Positions 33,048-42,754 of a stretch of 64,000 nt of DNA are shown one piece after another. The stretch spans positions 1 to 64,000 of the forward strand of contig JAVBUE010000013.1 in assembly GCA_031555735.1 (NCBI GenBank), read 5' to 3'. The first letter of the stretch is position 1. Each line of letters begins with the position of its first letter. The notes below the pieces were generated by a model. The model was not told the origin of the DNA. It saw nothing but the letters and a program-made list of their open reading frames with translations, and did not search any database. Source of the stretch: JAJDIA01 sp031555735 (GTDB lineage Bacteria > Bacteroidota > Bacteroidia > Bacteroidales > Tannerellaceae). Made by a program: the position numbers and the translations under genes.

Positions 33048-34742
33048 TTAATAACCCTGATTCTGGACCAGTTGCGGGTTCGCATCCATTTCAGCCTGGG
33101 AAATAGGCAAAAGCAACTGCTTTTTATCAAAATAACGAACTTCCACCAACCGGTCTTCACGCGGCGCATTCAGATTGACAATCAAACGTCGATCGGGATC
33201 AGGCTCATTATAGTCAACTGTTCCGCACAAACGAAACAGATCTCCCGCCATAACTGTTTCCACCACTTTTTTCCCGGTTTTGGCTCCATTGGCATCATAG
33301 GCATCCCACCGGACGATATCTTCAAAACGGAATCCTTCGCCAGCCAGTTCAATGGTACGCTCCCTTCTGACGAGTTCACGCACCTTAGCCTGCGTATCGT
33401 ATTTGGCACGGTCTATAGCTATATGCCCGCCACGCAGGCGTAAGCGGTCGATAATATTCATCGCTTCCGGCAAATCCTGATTCAACTCGACCAGACACTC
33501 AGCTTTCGTCAACAGGATTTCGGCATAGCGGAATATAATCGGGCACAAGCCATCATCGTTCATGGATGTAGAATACTGGGATTGGTTCGGGCGCAAATAT
33601 TTAGCCCACAACATACCGGTATGGGAAGCATTGTCGGCCGCCGTATAATAATCTTTGTTTACGGCGCCACCCGGCAACGTCTTGTCAACCGTATTGAAGA
33701 TACGCGGTACATTATTACGTCCCATCCAATCCTGCCCGGAATAGATGATCGTATTCTTCAAACGCGGATCACGGTGATAGAACGGATGTACCGGGTCATA
33801 GCCGGAACCGGCCTCAGTGATCTGCTTACCATCCGCCATCTCAAACATATCAACCATATTCTGCGTCGGGACGAAAGAAGCCCATCCCCCATCTGCATTA
33901 TTATAGAAACGGATCACATCGGTAAATGCGGAGGTCGTCTTGACATGTTCGTACGTACAAATAATTTCCTTCGACGCCTGACCAGCCATCGAGAATATTT
34001 TCAGGAAATCAGTATCCAGGTCATATTGCCCCAAAGCGGTCACTTTGTTTGCGGCATCCAATGCCTCCTGATAATTGCCCCAGAGCAAATGGAAGCGGGC
34101 GATCATCGAGAGAACGGCACCTTTGGCGATACGTCCTTTCTTTGCCGGCTTTTCATTAATATGCTCAGCGCTCCATATCAGGTCGTTCATGGCGAACTCC
34201 TTCACCTTCGCTACCGGCTCACGTGGTATCTTGGCTTCTTCGGCTGTTTGAGGAACAAAGTCCATAATAACGGCATCTCCATACCAGGTGGCCAGATAGG
34301 CATGGCTATATCCGCGGATAGCCCGTACCTGTGCCAGAAAGTCATTCTTCTGCGCCTCTGTTATTTTTTCCGCCGGGATCCGGTCTATGTTTTCAATCAC
34401 GAAATTACACCGGCGGATCGTTTCATACTGCCTCCAATAGTTCGGTACGGCAGCAGGCGAGATACTACCCCTGCCCATATTCCTCATATTGGACGCGTTC
34501 GTATAATTGAAACCGATATCCGAATAGCTGTCTTCGTAAAACACGAATTTCGAACCGACATAGTTATTGACCCACCAGTTGTAAGCCGCCGTAACAGCAG
34601 CATCCGCATCATCCGACGTATTCCAGAACGTGGAAGTCGTCAACTGGTCTTTCGGATACAGGTCGAAGAGATCGTCGCAAGAAGTGAAAGCACCTGTTAC
34701 GGCCAGGCACAGTGCGAGGCCTATTGTCTTTTTTAGTTTCAT
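33048..34742 (-). CDS. SusD/RagB-family surface lipoprotein
   Basis: 564 residues from the ATG at 34742; a start 12 nt earlier at 34754 is possible. Lipobox GAFTSC-D near residue 20, TPR-like helical SusD fold, with the family motif STFWNTSDDADAAVTAAY near the N-terminus and the late RRERTIELAGEGFRFEDIVRW. It lids the SusC channel and binds the ligand at the cell surface. It lies directly downstream of its susC partner and upstream of the phosphoesterase. Confidence 0.94.
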   Translation of the reverse strand: MKLKKTIGLALCLAVTGAFTSCDDLFDLYPKDQLTTSTFWNTSDDADAAVTAAYNWWVNNYVGSKFVFYEDSYSDIGFNYTNASNMRNMGRGSISPAAVPNYWRQYETIRRCNFVIENIDRIPAEKITEAQKNDFLAQVRAIRGYSHAYLATWYGDAVIMDFVPQTAEEAKIPREPVAKVKEFAMNDLIWSAEHINEKPAKKGRIAKGAVLSMIARFHLLWGNYQEALDAANKVTALGQYDLDTDFLKIFSMAGQASKEIICTYEHVKTTSAFTDVIRFYNNADGGWASFVPTQNMVDMFEMADGKQITEAGSGYDPVHPFYHRDPRLKNTIIYSGQDWMGRNNVPRIFNTVDKTLPGGAVNKDYYTAADNASHTGMLWAKYLRPNQSQYSTSMNDDGLCPIIFRYAEILLTKAECLVELNQDLPEAMNIIDRLRLRGGHIAIDRAKYDTQAKVRELVRRERTIELAGEGFRFEDIVRWDAYDANGAKTGKKVVETVMAGDLFRLCGTVDYNEPDPDRRLIVNLNAPREDRLVEVRYFDKKQLLLPISQAEMDANPQLVQNQGY

Positions 34743-34754
34743 AATACAATCCAT

Positions 34755-37700
34755 TTAGAAAGTTACATTAATACCGAATGAATGACTCTTACTGATCGGA
34801 TACACATCCAGGTTACCCGACTTCGATTCCGGATCCGCATTAAACGGCAGGCTGTCGAATGTAAACAGATTCTCTCCCGTATAATAAATCTTCGCATTCG
34901 CTATTCCCAGTTTGTAGATCAGGGACTTCGGCAGTGTATAGCTGAAATTTATATTTTTAATACGCAGGTAGTCTGTGTTCATCGCCCAGAAAGTCGAATA
35001 GACTTTGTTGGGCGCACTCACGGAGTTTTCTTCCAGGAACAGACGCGGCCATGTGGTATTCGTATTCTCAGGACTCCAGGCATCCAGCCAGTTCGTGCTG
35101 GGATGCGACGTATCGCCGATAAACGAACCGACTACGTCTCTGGAGAAATAACGGTTCGTTCCCGTCACTCCCTGCATAAACACCGACAAATCGAAATTCT
35201 TCCATCCGCCGCTAAGCATTAAAGCATAGGTCGTTTTAGGTTGCTCCGTCCCTCTTACCACGCGGTCTTTCGCACTCAGCTTGCCATCACCATCCGCATC
35301 CTTGATCCGGAAATCACCGCCTTTAAAAGGAGCAGACCAGGGATTGCCATACTGGGCTTCATAAGCGGCTGCATCTTCATCACTTTGGAATAAACCGTCA
35401 ACCTGGTACACATAAAAAGACTTAAAGGGTTCACCGACACGATTGATGTTATAACCGTCGATGATCTCATTCACACCGGCCAAATCCAGTAATTCATTCT
35501 TGTTATAAGCGAAATTCGCATTGACCATCATGCGCCAATCCTTCGTAAAGGAGTGATTCCAACTGATACTGGTTTCGATCCCGCTGTTGCGTAAAGCCCC
35601 TTTATTATCCTGGTAAGTACCGGAAATACCGAATGTATCGGATACCGGAATATTCATGATGATATCCGTTGTTTTGCGATTATAATATTCCGCACTGAAC
35701 ACAAATTCATTCAGGAAGCTGGCATCAAACCCGATACCCCAGTTCACAGCCTTCTCCCAGGTAATCGTAGAAACTTTATGGCTGACCACTGTGATTCCCT
35801 GGTTCACCACTCCGCCAAACGGGAAGTTCTTTCCGATATACAATGTCGGCAAATACGGATAATAATCGTCCACGGCATCCTGATTACCTAACAAGCCCCA
35901 CGAGCCTCTGATTTTCAAAGACTGCAACCAATCTTTTGCGCCTTCCATAAAATGTTCTTCTGAAATACGCCAACCGGCAGAGAACGAAGGGAAGTACCCC
36001 CAGCGATAACCTTCGGCAAAGCGGGAGGAAGCATCGGCACGGAAATCAGCTTCCAGCAGATATTTGCCTTTATAATCATAATTAAGCCGTCCGAAATAAG
36101 ACAACAATGCCAACTCACGGGAAAAACCACTGTTTGTCTGCGTCGATGAGTCGCCCCCATTCAAATCCGTCACATTACTGTTCGGAAAGTTTTTCCGGAA
36201 AGCCTTAAGTTCTCTGGAATCATATTTTTCGATCTTATAACCGGCCAACGCTTTCAGCGTATGGTCCTGATTAAACGTCTTACTATAATTCATCAATGCA
36301 TCAAGTGTATAACGGCTCCATCTGTTCACTGTTTCTGTCAACTGGTCCGGCCCATGATAATTCACTTCATCATACCAGCATTCCTTCCGGTAATCTTTCG
36401 TTTCCTTTATATTAGTTACATAGGCGCCTTGCAATGTAAAGGTCAGGTCATCCATAATATGGTAATCAAATGCCAGTACGCCGGAGAAATTTTGCTGAAG
36501 GTAGTATATCCGGCTATTGATATCGACCCACGCGGCGGGGTTCCCATCCGAAATAGAGCCATACGACCCATCTTCTTTTTTATAAGGGATCCAGGGTGCC
36601 ATCCGGTCTGCCTGTCTGATAAGCTGGGTATCTCCGCCTCCATATGAGGCATTCGGAGTGGAATAATCATTGTGGATAAAGGCCATATTGGTCCGCATAT
36701 TAAACTTCTTGGACAATTTGATATCCAGGTTCGTACGCATGTTGAACTGTTGGCGGTCCGAATGCTTCAACGTACCCTCTTGTCCCAGGAAACCGACCGA
36801 AGTCATATACTTTACATCTTCAGAACCACCACTCACATTCAGGTTATGTTTATGCATAAAACCAGTCTGGTAAATATAATCCGTCCAAACCGTATTCGGA
36901 TGCCCGTAAGGATCTGAGCCATCCTTGAACAGACGGATATCTTCGTCTGTAAAGCGAGGCGAAGCGCCACTCCGCACCATCAATTCATTGTACAGGCGGG
37001 CATAATCATACGAACTCAGGCGATCGATCAATGTCGATATATCCGAAAAACTGACATTACCGCTGTAAGAGACCGTTGCCTTACCACTTTTACCACGTTT
37101 GGTGGTCACCAGGATCACGCCATTGGCCGCCTTCGAACCGTAGATAGCGGCCGAAGCGGCATCCTTCAGTACGGATATTGATTCAATATCATTCGGGTCA
37201 AGCGAATTAAACGTTCCCGTCTCAATGCCATCCACCAAAATATACGGGTCAGCCGTATTCAACGTACCTACACCACGAATACGGATGGTTGAACCATCAC
37301 TACCCGGCTGGCCGGTGCCGGATGTTACCGTAACGCCAGGAGACAACCCTTGGATTGCAGAAGAAATATTTGTTACCGGGCGATCCAACAGATCATCCTT
37401 GGCGATCGTACCCACAGCACCAGTCAGATTGACTTTTGTTTGTGTACCATATCCGATAACCACCACTTCAGACAAAGCCTGCGTGTCTTCCACTAACCGA
37501 ATAGACAACGAAGACTGATTGCCTACCCGGATCTCCTGTCTGTTATACCCGATATAAGAAACCTGGATAACAGCATCCGGCGCAACCTCCAAGGTGAATT
37601 TACCATCCAAGTCTGTAATAGCACCGTTTACCGTACCTTTTTCCACCACATTGGCACCGATAACAGCCTCACCTGTTTCATCTATGACCACACCGGATAT

Positions 37701-38105
37701 AGGCTTTTTTTTCTGCTGGCCGGCCTCCGTGCTATTCGTGTGGACAGGCTGCTTTATCAGTGAGATGTTTTTCCCAATCATTCGGTAAGTGATCCCCGTT
37801 TCAGCAAATAGTCTATTCAGTACTTCCGGTACGGATTCGTCCACAACAGTCAGGGAAACCGTCCGGTTCACGTCAATCTCACCTTTATTGTAAACAAAAA
37901 GATAATCTGTTTGCTTCTCTATTTCAGCGATTACTTTCTTGATAGAAAGTTGATGTGCCTGAATAGAAACTTTCGCACTTTGCAGGCCTATTTCTGTAGC
38001 CCAGAGGGAGGTAACAGACACAAACAAGATTACAGTTGCCATTTTCAGCATACGGAATCTCTGTATAAGGTTTGATACTGGTTTACTGTACAACATATAA
38101 TTCAT
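34755..38105 (-). CDS. SusC/RagA-family TonB-dependent transporter with STN signalling domain
   Basis: 1116 residues. Signal peptide (ATVILFVSVTSLWA), an STN domain (about 45-115: VSIQAHQLSIKKVIAEIEKQ), a carboxypeptidase-like beta-sandwich (about 135-215), the plug (YGTQTKVNLTGAVGTI onward; LDPNDIESISVLKDAASAAIYG) and a 22-strand barrel. The STN domain means that ligand loading is signalled through FecR to the ECF sigma factor encoded just upstream. It imports the ligand caught by SusD using TonB energy. Full length, no frameshift. Confidence 0.96.
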   Translation of the reverse strand: MNYMLYSKPVSNLIQRFRMLKMATVILFVSVTSLWATEIGLQSAKVSIQAHQLSIKKVIAEIEKQTDYLFVYNKGEIDVNRTVSLTVVDESVPEVLNRLFAETGITYRMIGKNISLIKQPVHTNSTEAGQQKKKPISGVVIDETGEAVIGANVVEKGTVNGAITDLDGKFTLEVAPDAVIQVSYIGYNRQEIRVGNQSSLSIRLVEDTQALSEVVVIGYGTQTKVNLTGAVGTIAKDDLLDRPVTNISSAIQGLSPGVTVTSGTGQPGSDGSTIRIRGVGTLNTADPYILVDGIETGTFNSLDPNDIESISVLKDAASAAIYGSKAANGVILVTTKRGKSGKATVSYSGNVSFSDISTLIDRLSSYDYARLYNELMVRSGASPRFTDEDIRLFKDGSDPYGHPNTVWTDYIYQTGFMHKHNLNVSGGSEDVKYMTSVGFLGQEGTLKHSDRQQFNMRTNLDIKLSKKFNMRTNMAFIHNDYSTPNASYGGGDTQLIRQADRMAPWIPYKKEDGSYGSISDGNPAAWVDINSRIYYLQQNFSGVLAFDYHIMDDLTFTLQGAYVTNIKETKDYRKECWYDEVNYHGPDQLTETVNRWSRYTLDALMNYSKTFNQDHTLKALAGYKIEKYDSRELKAFRKNFPNSNVTDLNGGDSSTQTNSGFSRELALLSYFGRLNYDYKGKYLLEADFRADASSRFAEGYRWGYFPSFSAGWRISEEHFMEGAKDWLQSLKIRGSWGLLGNQDAVDDYYPYLPTLYIGKNFPFGGVVNQGITVVSHKVSTITWEKAVNWGIGFDASFLNEFVFSAEYYNRKTTDIIMNIPVSDTFGISGTYQDNKGALRNSGIETSISWNHSFTKDWRMMVNANFAYNKNELLDLAGVNEIIDGYNINRVGEPFKSFYVYQVDGLFQSDEDAAAYEAQYGNPWSAPFKGGDFRIKDADGDGKLSAKDRVVRGTEQPKTTYALMLSGGWKNFDLSVFMQGVTGTNRYFSRDVVGSFIGDTSHPSTNWLDAWSPENTNTTWPRLFLEENSVSAPNKVYSTFWAMNTDYLRIKNINFSYTLPKSLIYKLGIANAKIYYTGENLFTFDSLPFNADPESKSGNLDVYPISKSHSFGINVTF

Positions 38106-38253
38106 GATATTAAAGATAGTTTTTGTTTGTATTTTGATTTAAATCTAAAGGCATGGGAAACTACCCCGCTCATCGGTAAACGTTGTTTGTTTACCGTCGT
38201 TTTCTCATCTAACTCAGTCCATAGGCATCACATTTAGGTGTTAAACAATTATT

Positions 38254-39183
38254 TTAGAGTACAAATACCACATTTTTTTCATCATCCACCGTATATGAAA
38301 AGCGATGGGTCAATTGCAGCACATGCAGAATATGTTTTAGCCCATCCCGGGTTCTGAACTTACCGGTACACAGTTGTTTGTATTTCTTTTTATTCGTATC
38401 GTTGATTACGATATTCACATCAAAATAGAGTTCCAGTTTGTCAAAAACATCCTCTAACGGCCCGTTGAAATAAAGGATACCTTCGCGCCAAAGCAAATGA
38501 TCCATCTCCTGAACCGGAAGCGACCGGAGCTTACCATTAGCCAGTACTGCCCTATTACCAGGAGATAAAGTAATTGTTTGCTTATGCTCATAATCCGATA
38601 TCTCTACTTTTCCGGTCAATAGCGATGTCTCAAACGCCGGTGATTCGCCATAGGCATAAACATTAAAGGTAGTTCCAATGGCTTTGATCTGATAGGTAGA
38701 GGTGGATACGATAAAAGGTTTATCCTTATTGGCCTGTACGTCAAAGAAACCCTCCCCTTCAAGGGATACCAACCGCTGCTTATCGGAAAAGCGCGTTGGG
38801 AAATGCAACACGCTTCCTGCATTTAACCAGACTTTTGACCCATCCGCCAATATAACCTGCGAATTTTGTCCCGCCGGCACCCATACGGACTGCATTTCCA
38901 CATCCTCCTTCTGTACATTCAACTGCTGATGTAAGAAATAACCCAATGCAATAAACGCTGTGACTTTTAAGGTTTCCCGTATAACACTTCGTCTTGTCGC
39001 CACTTTCTTTGCAGCTTTTTCTCTCTCCGGTTTCTTATTCCAGAGATTTATTTCATACAATCGGCATATCCGCTGATAATGCAACAGATTAGCGTTCTCC
39101 TGTTTCAGCCACTCAGTGATAAGACGCGACTGTTCATCGCTGGTTTTTCCTTCAAAATATAGTTGTAGTAATGTGTCGTCCAT
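38254..39183 (-). CDS. FecR-type anti-sigma factor
   Basis: 309 residues. A cytoplasmic N-terminal anti-sigma region (1-65), a membrane segment (about 70-87), a periplasmic FecR domain (about 100-200: VPAGQNSQVILADGSKVWLN) and the C-terminal DUF4974 domain that contacts the STN domain of SusC. It keeps the ECF sigma factor inactive until the transporter is loaded. Encoded between the sigma gene and susC; the 148-nt gap to susC (38106-38253) probably contains the sigma-dependent promoter. Confidence 0.93.
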   Translation of the reverse strand: MDDTLLQLYFEGKTSDEQSRLITEWLKQENANLLHYQRICRLYEINLWNKKPEREKAAKKVATRRSVIRETLKVTAFIALGYFLHQQLNVQKEDVEMQSVWVPAGQNSQVILADGSKVWLNAGSVLHFPTRFSDKQRLVSLEGEGFFDVQANKDKPFIVSTSTYQIKAIGTTFNVYAYGESPAFETSLLTGKVEISDYEHKQTITLSPGNRAVLANGKLRSLPVQEMDHLLWREGILYFNGPLEDVFDKLELYFDVNIVINDTNKKKYKQLCTGKFRTRDGLKHILHVLQLTHRFSYTVDDEKNVVFVL

Positions 39184-39279
39184 CGTAATAGTTCTATAAC
39201 CGTTATATAATAGACGACAGCCGGAAGATATTCACTAGCGTCGCCGTTTTTTTTCTTGAAAAGCGAATCCGGTCAAGAG

Positions 39280-39831
39280 TCAATGAATAAACCAAAAAGA
39301 CAAAAACGGCAAATAATCTCTTAATGCAATCCGTAACGCTTTCAACGCTTTCGCGATATGATAATCGACACCTTTCACTGTTATTCCTAAAATGTCTGCG
39401 ATCTCTTTTCCTGATTTTTCCTCATACCGGCTCATGATAAAAACATTACGGGTCTGTTCGGGTAGCCGGTTTAAGGTATCCTGTACAATGTGCTGTATCT
39501 CGTCTGACAGAACCTTTTCAGGGTCACAAGCCTCCAGAGTAGAAATACGTATGGCCAATTCATGTTGCCGCCAATCTTCCATAGCCTCCACTACAGTCCG
39601 TGCACGGCTTTGCATTTTCAGATAATCCAGCGATTTATTTTTTAATATGGTCAATAAAAAGGTGGCGATTTTGTCAACGGGCGCGATCTGCATGGTTTCC
39701 CATAGCTTCAGCATCGCTTCCGTTGCCAGATCTTCTGCAGCCAAATCATTCCGGACATACAGATTGGCAAATCGAAATGCCCGGCTGTAGTACTCCGTAT
39801 ATATTTGATTAAAGCTTTCCTTTACAAGCAT
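39280..39831 (-). CDS. ECF sigma factor of the SusC/SusD locus
   Basis: 183 residues with region 2 (about 10-80: YYSRAFRFANLYVRNDLAAEDLATEAMLKLW split over the -10 recognition helices) and region 4 (about 120-175: LPEQTRNVFIMSRYEEKSGKEIADILG), and no other domain. It directs transcription of susC-susD-phosphoesterase when FecR releases it. It is the first gene of the sigma-FecR-SusC-SusD-enzyme array. Confidence 0.93.
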   Translation of the reverse strand: MLVKESFNQIYTEYYSRAFRFANLYVRNDLAAEDLATEAMLKLWETMQIAPVDKIATFLLTILKNKSLDYLKMQSRARTVVEAMEDWRQHELAIRISTLEACDPEKVLSDEIQHIVQDTLNRLPEQTRNVFIMSRYEEKSGKEIADILGITVKGVDYHIAKALKALRIALRDYLPFLSFWFIH

Positions 39832-39927
39832 GGTCTTTTGTATTACATATCATCTGTCCACAGGCGAAATCGCTATATTATTGTCAATATGCGGGATAGA
39901 CAAAACAGACACCATCTACACCTGTTG

Positions 39928-39935
39928 CAAAAATA
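39928..39935 (-). promoter_or_regulatory. Candidate -7 box for the ECF sigma gene
   Basis: On the minus strand TATTTTTG, matching TAnnTTTG, about 97 nt upstream of the sigma start at 39831. Confidence 0.4.
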
Positions 39936-40012
39936 CGAAAAAGTTACTGAAATCTGGTGCAATCAGGAACCTGATTGCTTCTTGTTGCGGTGTGGATCGG
40001 CTCCCATCCGTA

Positions 40013-40144
40013 GTTCCACCCTTTGGAACTTATTGGTTCACCTATGGAAACTTTTTGGTTCACCTATAGAAACCAAAAGTTCCACCTATAGAAACTTTTA
40101 GTGCCATCCTGATGAAACTTTTGTTCCACCAGGATGGCACCGTG
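40013..40144. repeat. 22-bp tandem repeat array, locus B (6 units)
   Basis: Units start at 40013, 40035, 40057, 40079, 40101 and 40123, an exact 22-nt period. The typical unit is GTTCCACC, TATA, GAAAC, then a T-rich 5-nt linker. The fifth and sixth units carry GCCATCCTGATG and its inverted counterpart (CAGGATGGCAC), so they can pair with each other. It lies in the 702-nt gene-free stretch 39832-40533. Confidence 0.9.
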
Positions 40145-40470
40145 GCACCGTGGCGTGGCAGATGTGACAGCAAATAGGCGGGAAAACGGATCTGCCACGC
40201 GGATCTGCCACACATCTAACTTATTCATGATCAATAAGATAACGCCTGTTGCGTGGCAGCGTGGCAGATGTTTTGTAAAAATAAACTCCGTGTAGGAGGT
40301 AAGGACGGCGACAATGCATCGCTCCACCCGTTCCCGGGTTGATCCAAATTCAAGACAGTTTCTGGTGGACTCTGGATACGCCCCCTTTGGAATAAACCGG
40401 GAACGGCTTAGTGAAGACCCTATCCAAAGGGGAGTGTTACCGGATGGGGGTTCAAATAGGCAAGGGGCAT
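40145..40470. repeat. Remainder of the composite intergenic repeat at locus B
   Basis: Repeated GTGGCA and GATCTGCCAC words fill 40141-40270. The block 40261-40297 (starting GTGGCAGATGTTTTG) matches 55770-55806, reverse complemented, at 36 of 37 positions. A 10-bp inverted repeat CCCCTTTGGA/TCCAAAGGGG lies at 40382-40391 and 40423-40432. No convincing gene is present. Confidence 0.7.
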
Positions 40471-40512
40471 AAAAAGGCATCGCCTTAGTATCGGGGGGGA
40501 TACTAAGGCGAT
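40471..40512 (-). terminator. Terminator of the fimbrillin gene
   Basis: On the minus strand a 14-bp perfect stem (arms 40499-40512 and 40479-40492) with a C6 loop is followed, after 3 nt, by a run of five T at 40475-40471. It lies 22 nt after the fimbrillin stop. Confidence 0.85.
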
Positions 40513-40533
40513 AATGTTATGATATGTGATTAA

Positions 40534-41535
40534 TTATTCAGTAACAGTTTCCGTAACATTAGGGGCATTATTATTTGCTCCTTCTGTACCTTCATCCCAA
40601 CCTGCTAAATCAGTTACAGCAAAGTTAACTTCCATCTCAACTGCAGAACCGACAGTTAATTGATAATTGTATGTGTTACCTCTTTCTAATACTGAAAGAT
40701 TGGCTTCTGCCGTATAACTTTTCTGCAACACATCACTGGAATTGTAAACATCATATGCTACCACGATTTTTCCTGTCGCTTCTTCTGTAGGAAGTACCAT
40801 AAGACCACCTGTAACAAAACCAGTAAACGCACCTGTCAAATAAGTATCTATTGCTGTATATGTATATTGAGTAGTAGAAGAACCTGATCCATTATTCCAA
40901 CTTGCACTTACTCCATCAGTGGTAGGCCAAACAAGATCTGCGCTAGTGTTTAGACCTGTTAATTTGATTGATGAAATTTTAATTTTTAGCCCTGATTCTG
41001 TTTTTGCAGATACTTTAACCTGAGCCAAAGCATGTTCAAATGTATATGTTACTGTTCCATTATTTGTTAAATACTGCTTTGGACCTGTTCCTTTAGCGAC
41101 TAAAATATCAGTTTTTCCATCTACTGATACAGATACTGATGCAACAGTTCCGTTAGAAACAGTAGGAACAGTCTCATTTGTAAGAATTGTAGCAGGAGAA
41201 ACTGCATAAAAATAAAGATACTCATTGGAGACGGCAGGCCAATAGACATTATTACCTTCAGCATCGTCATCACGAGTTAAAGACCATACATCATCTTTAG
41301 TCATAGTTCCTGAAAAATGTAAACTTGTAGGATTTGAGGCTCCTCCTTTATACCCAAATGCATAAAAATCAGCAAAATCATCAGCAGTTGTTTCTACAGC
41401 ATCCGCCCTTGTAATCAGCGGTTTAAACTCAATCGCCTTCAGCGATGCGTCGGGATTCACCACATTATCCAATTCATTGGAGCAGCTTGTGAGGGCGATA
41501 GCTGCAATGGCAGCAAATAACACTTTCGTTTTCAT
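40534..41535 (-). CDS. Fimbrillin-family lipoprotein (Mfa-like)
   Basis: 333 residues with lipobox AIALTSC-S and an LITRAD-type early segment (about 40-45: PLITRA), where trypsin-like proteases (gingipains in Porphyromonas) cut to start donor-strand assembly. The body is threonine- and serine-rich beta-sandwich of the fimbrillin type (VYWPAVSNEYLYFYAVSP). It may be a fimbria shaft or tip subunit. The gene is markedly more AT-rich than the DUF5119 gene beside it, as if acquired or diversified separately. It has its own terminator. Confidence 0.82.
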   Translation of the reverse strand: MKTKVLFAAIAAIALTSCSNELDNVVNPDASLKAIEFKPLITRADAVETTADDFADFYAFGYKGGASNPTSLHFSGTMTKDDVWSLTRDDDAEGNNVYWPAVSNEYLYFYAVSPATILTNETVPTVSNGTVASVSVSVDGKTDILVAKGTGPKQYLTNNGTVTYTFEHALAQVKVSAKTESGLKIKISSIKLTGLNTSADLVWPTTDGVSASWNNGSGSSTTQYTYTAIDTYLTGAFTGFVTGGLMVLPTEEATGKIVVAYDVYNSSDVLQKSYTAEANLSVLERGNTYNYQLTVGSAVEMEVNFAVTDLAGWDEGTEGANNNAPNVTETVTE

Positions 41536-41610
41536 AATTGTAACAATTTAATTATTATACATTAATATCTATTTCTTGAGAACTAAAATCCAAAATCACT
41601 GTATTGTTAT

Positions 41611-42588
41611 TTATATGGTAATCGGTATATACACATCGTTCCAAAGTCCTACACTCACCTGAAAAGAGCCTCCGTTCTCCGGACCCGGCGGTGGTGCCGG
41701 GATATCGATTTCCCCTTCCGCATCGATCACCACCGGTTCGGGCGGTGTTTCACCCGGGTGTTCGCGATGGTATTCATCCTGGGCATCGATGAGTTCGGTT
41801 ACGTCCCAGGAGAGGGTGAGGATACCGCCTTCCACGGAAGGGGTAAGGATCTCTACGGTAAGGATGTGCGGTTCTCCGGGGCAGGCGCCAAACGAGCGGA
41901 AGTGTCCGGAGATGGTACCCGATCCGGCCTGTCCGGACACCATCAGGGTGGCGGGTTCGTCGGAAGGCGTGCCGCGTCCCATATAGAAGGAGCTGCTCAT
42001 GCCCGAAACGGAGCTGCGCATATCTACAATATGTTCGGTGCCTTTCACGTTGCGGATCTCGTAGCTGTAACTATTGGTTACGTCCACGGGACGGAAAACG
42101 AGCGGTAGTGCGCCTTCCCCCTGGAAGGTAAACGCGGGTATGCGTACCATAAAGAAGGGTTCGGGTTCGGAGAGGGTTGTCTCGTCGGGATTGGCCTTCG
42201 AATAGGTGGTGCGTACCAGCGGGATGGTGTAGGCTGCGATCTGGTCGGGGTCGTTCTCGTTGCGAACGCGGATATTCTCCGGACCAAAGTAGTCGTAGCA
42301 CAGCGCCATATAGCTCGACCCGGGCACGAGGCGGATGGTACCGCCGGTAGCTGCGAGGTCGTCTATTCCCGATACCGGGCTGTTGTTCAGTGCAAACAGG
42401 TTGACACGCATGCCGGCCTTGGGAGGAGTGATGCTATCGGGCCAGGAGATCTGGAACGCAGCAGGCTTCCGCAAGTCTGGCTCTACACCCGGGCCGCTGC
42501 CCTTTTCGCAGGCGCACATCCCCATCATGGCTATCAGCAGTGATAAGCAGGATACAATCCGGTATGAGAGAGACGCGGGCACTGACAT
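41611..42588 (-). CDS. DUF5119 lipoprotein, probable fimbrial accessory
   Basis: 325 residues. Lipoprotein signal with lipobox MMGMCAC-E. A beta-rich, proline-rich extracellular domain follows, matching the DUF5119 family as I know it; these proteins accompany Bacteroidales fimbrillins and resemble the Mfa2/FimB anchor. It lies 75 nt upstream of the fimbrillin gene, same strand. The C-terminus has a Pro-rich segment (IPAPPPGPENGG) before a final strand. Role inferred from context. Confidence 0.72.
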   Translation of the reverse strand: MSVPASLSYRIVSCLSLLIAMMGMCACEKGSGPGVEPDLRKPAAFQISWPDSITPPKAGMRVNLFALNNSPVSGIDDLAATGGTIRLVPGSSYMALCYDYFGPENIRVRNENDPDQIAAYTIPLVRTTYSKANPDETTLSEPEPFFMVRIPAFTFQGEGALPLVFRPVDVTNSYSYEIRNVKGTEHIVDMRSSVSGMSSSFYMGRGTPSDEPATLMVSGQAGSGTISGHFRSFGACPGEPHILTVEILTPSVEGGILTLSWDVTELIDAQDEYHREHPGETPPEPVVIDAEGEIDIPAPPPGPENGGSFQVSVGLWNDVYIPITI

Positions 42589-42754
42589 CGTGTATAAGCA
42601 ACTTGTTTTGTTAAGGCAAATGTATGGGCTTTCCCCGTCCTCAACTTACATTTTCATCCCATATACTTTCAGTTTCCTTTCAATATGTTGATGAAACGGC
42701 ATGCCAGGTTGCAAAAACTAATCAGCGGGCGTAATTACCATCAGATTCGGCCGT

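Noticed and set aside
40013..40144. CRISPR array
   Set aside because: Units are directly adjacent with a 22-nt period and only a 4-6 nt variable part; there are no spacers of 25-40 nt and no cas genes.
40064..40480. 138-residue open frame in the gap between the sigma and fimbrillin genes
   Set aside because: It runs through the 22-bp array and the 37-bp shared block. A matching peptide segment (YTEFIF-KHLPR) is also read from the copy at 55757-55815, as expected of a translated non-coding repeat and not a gene.
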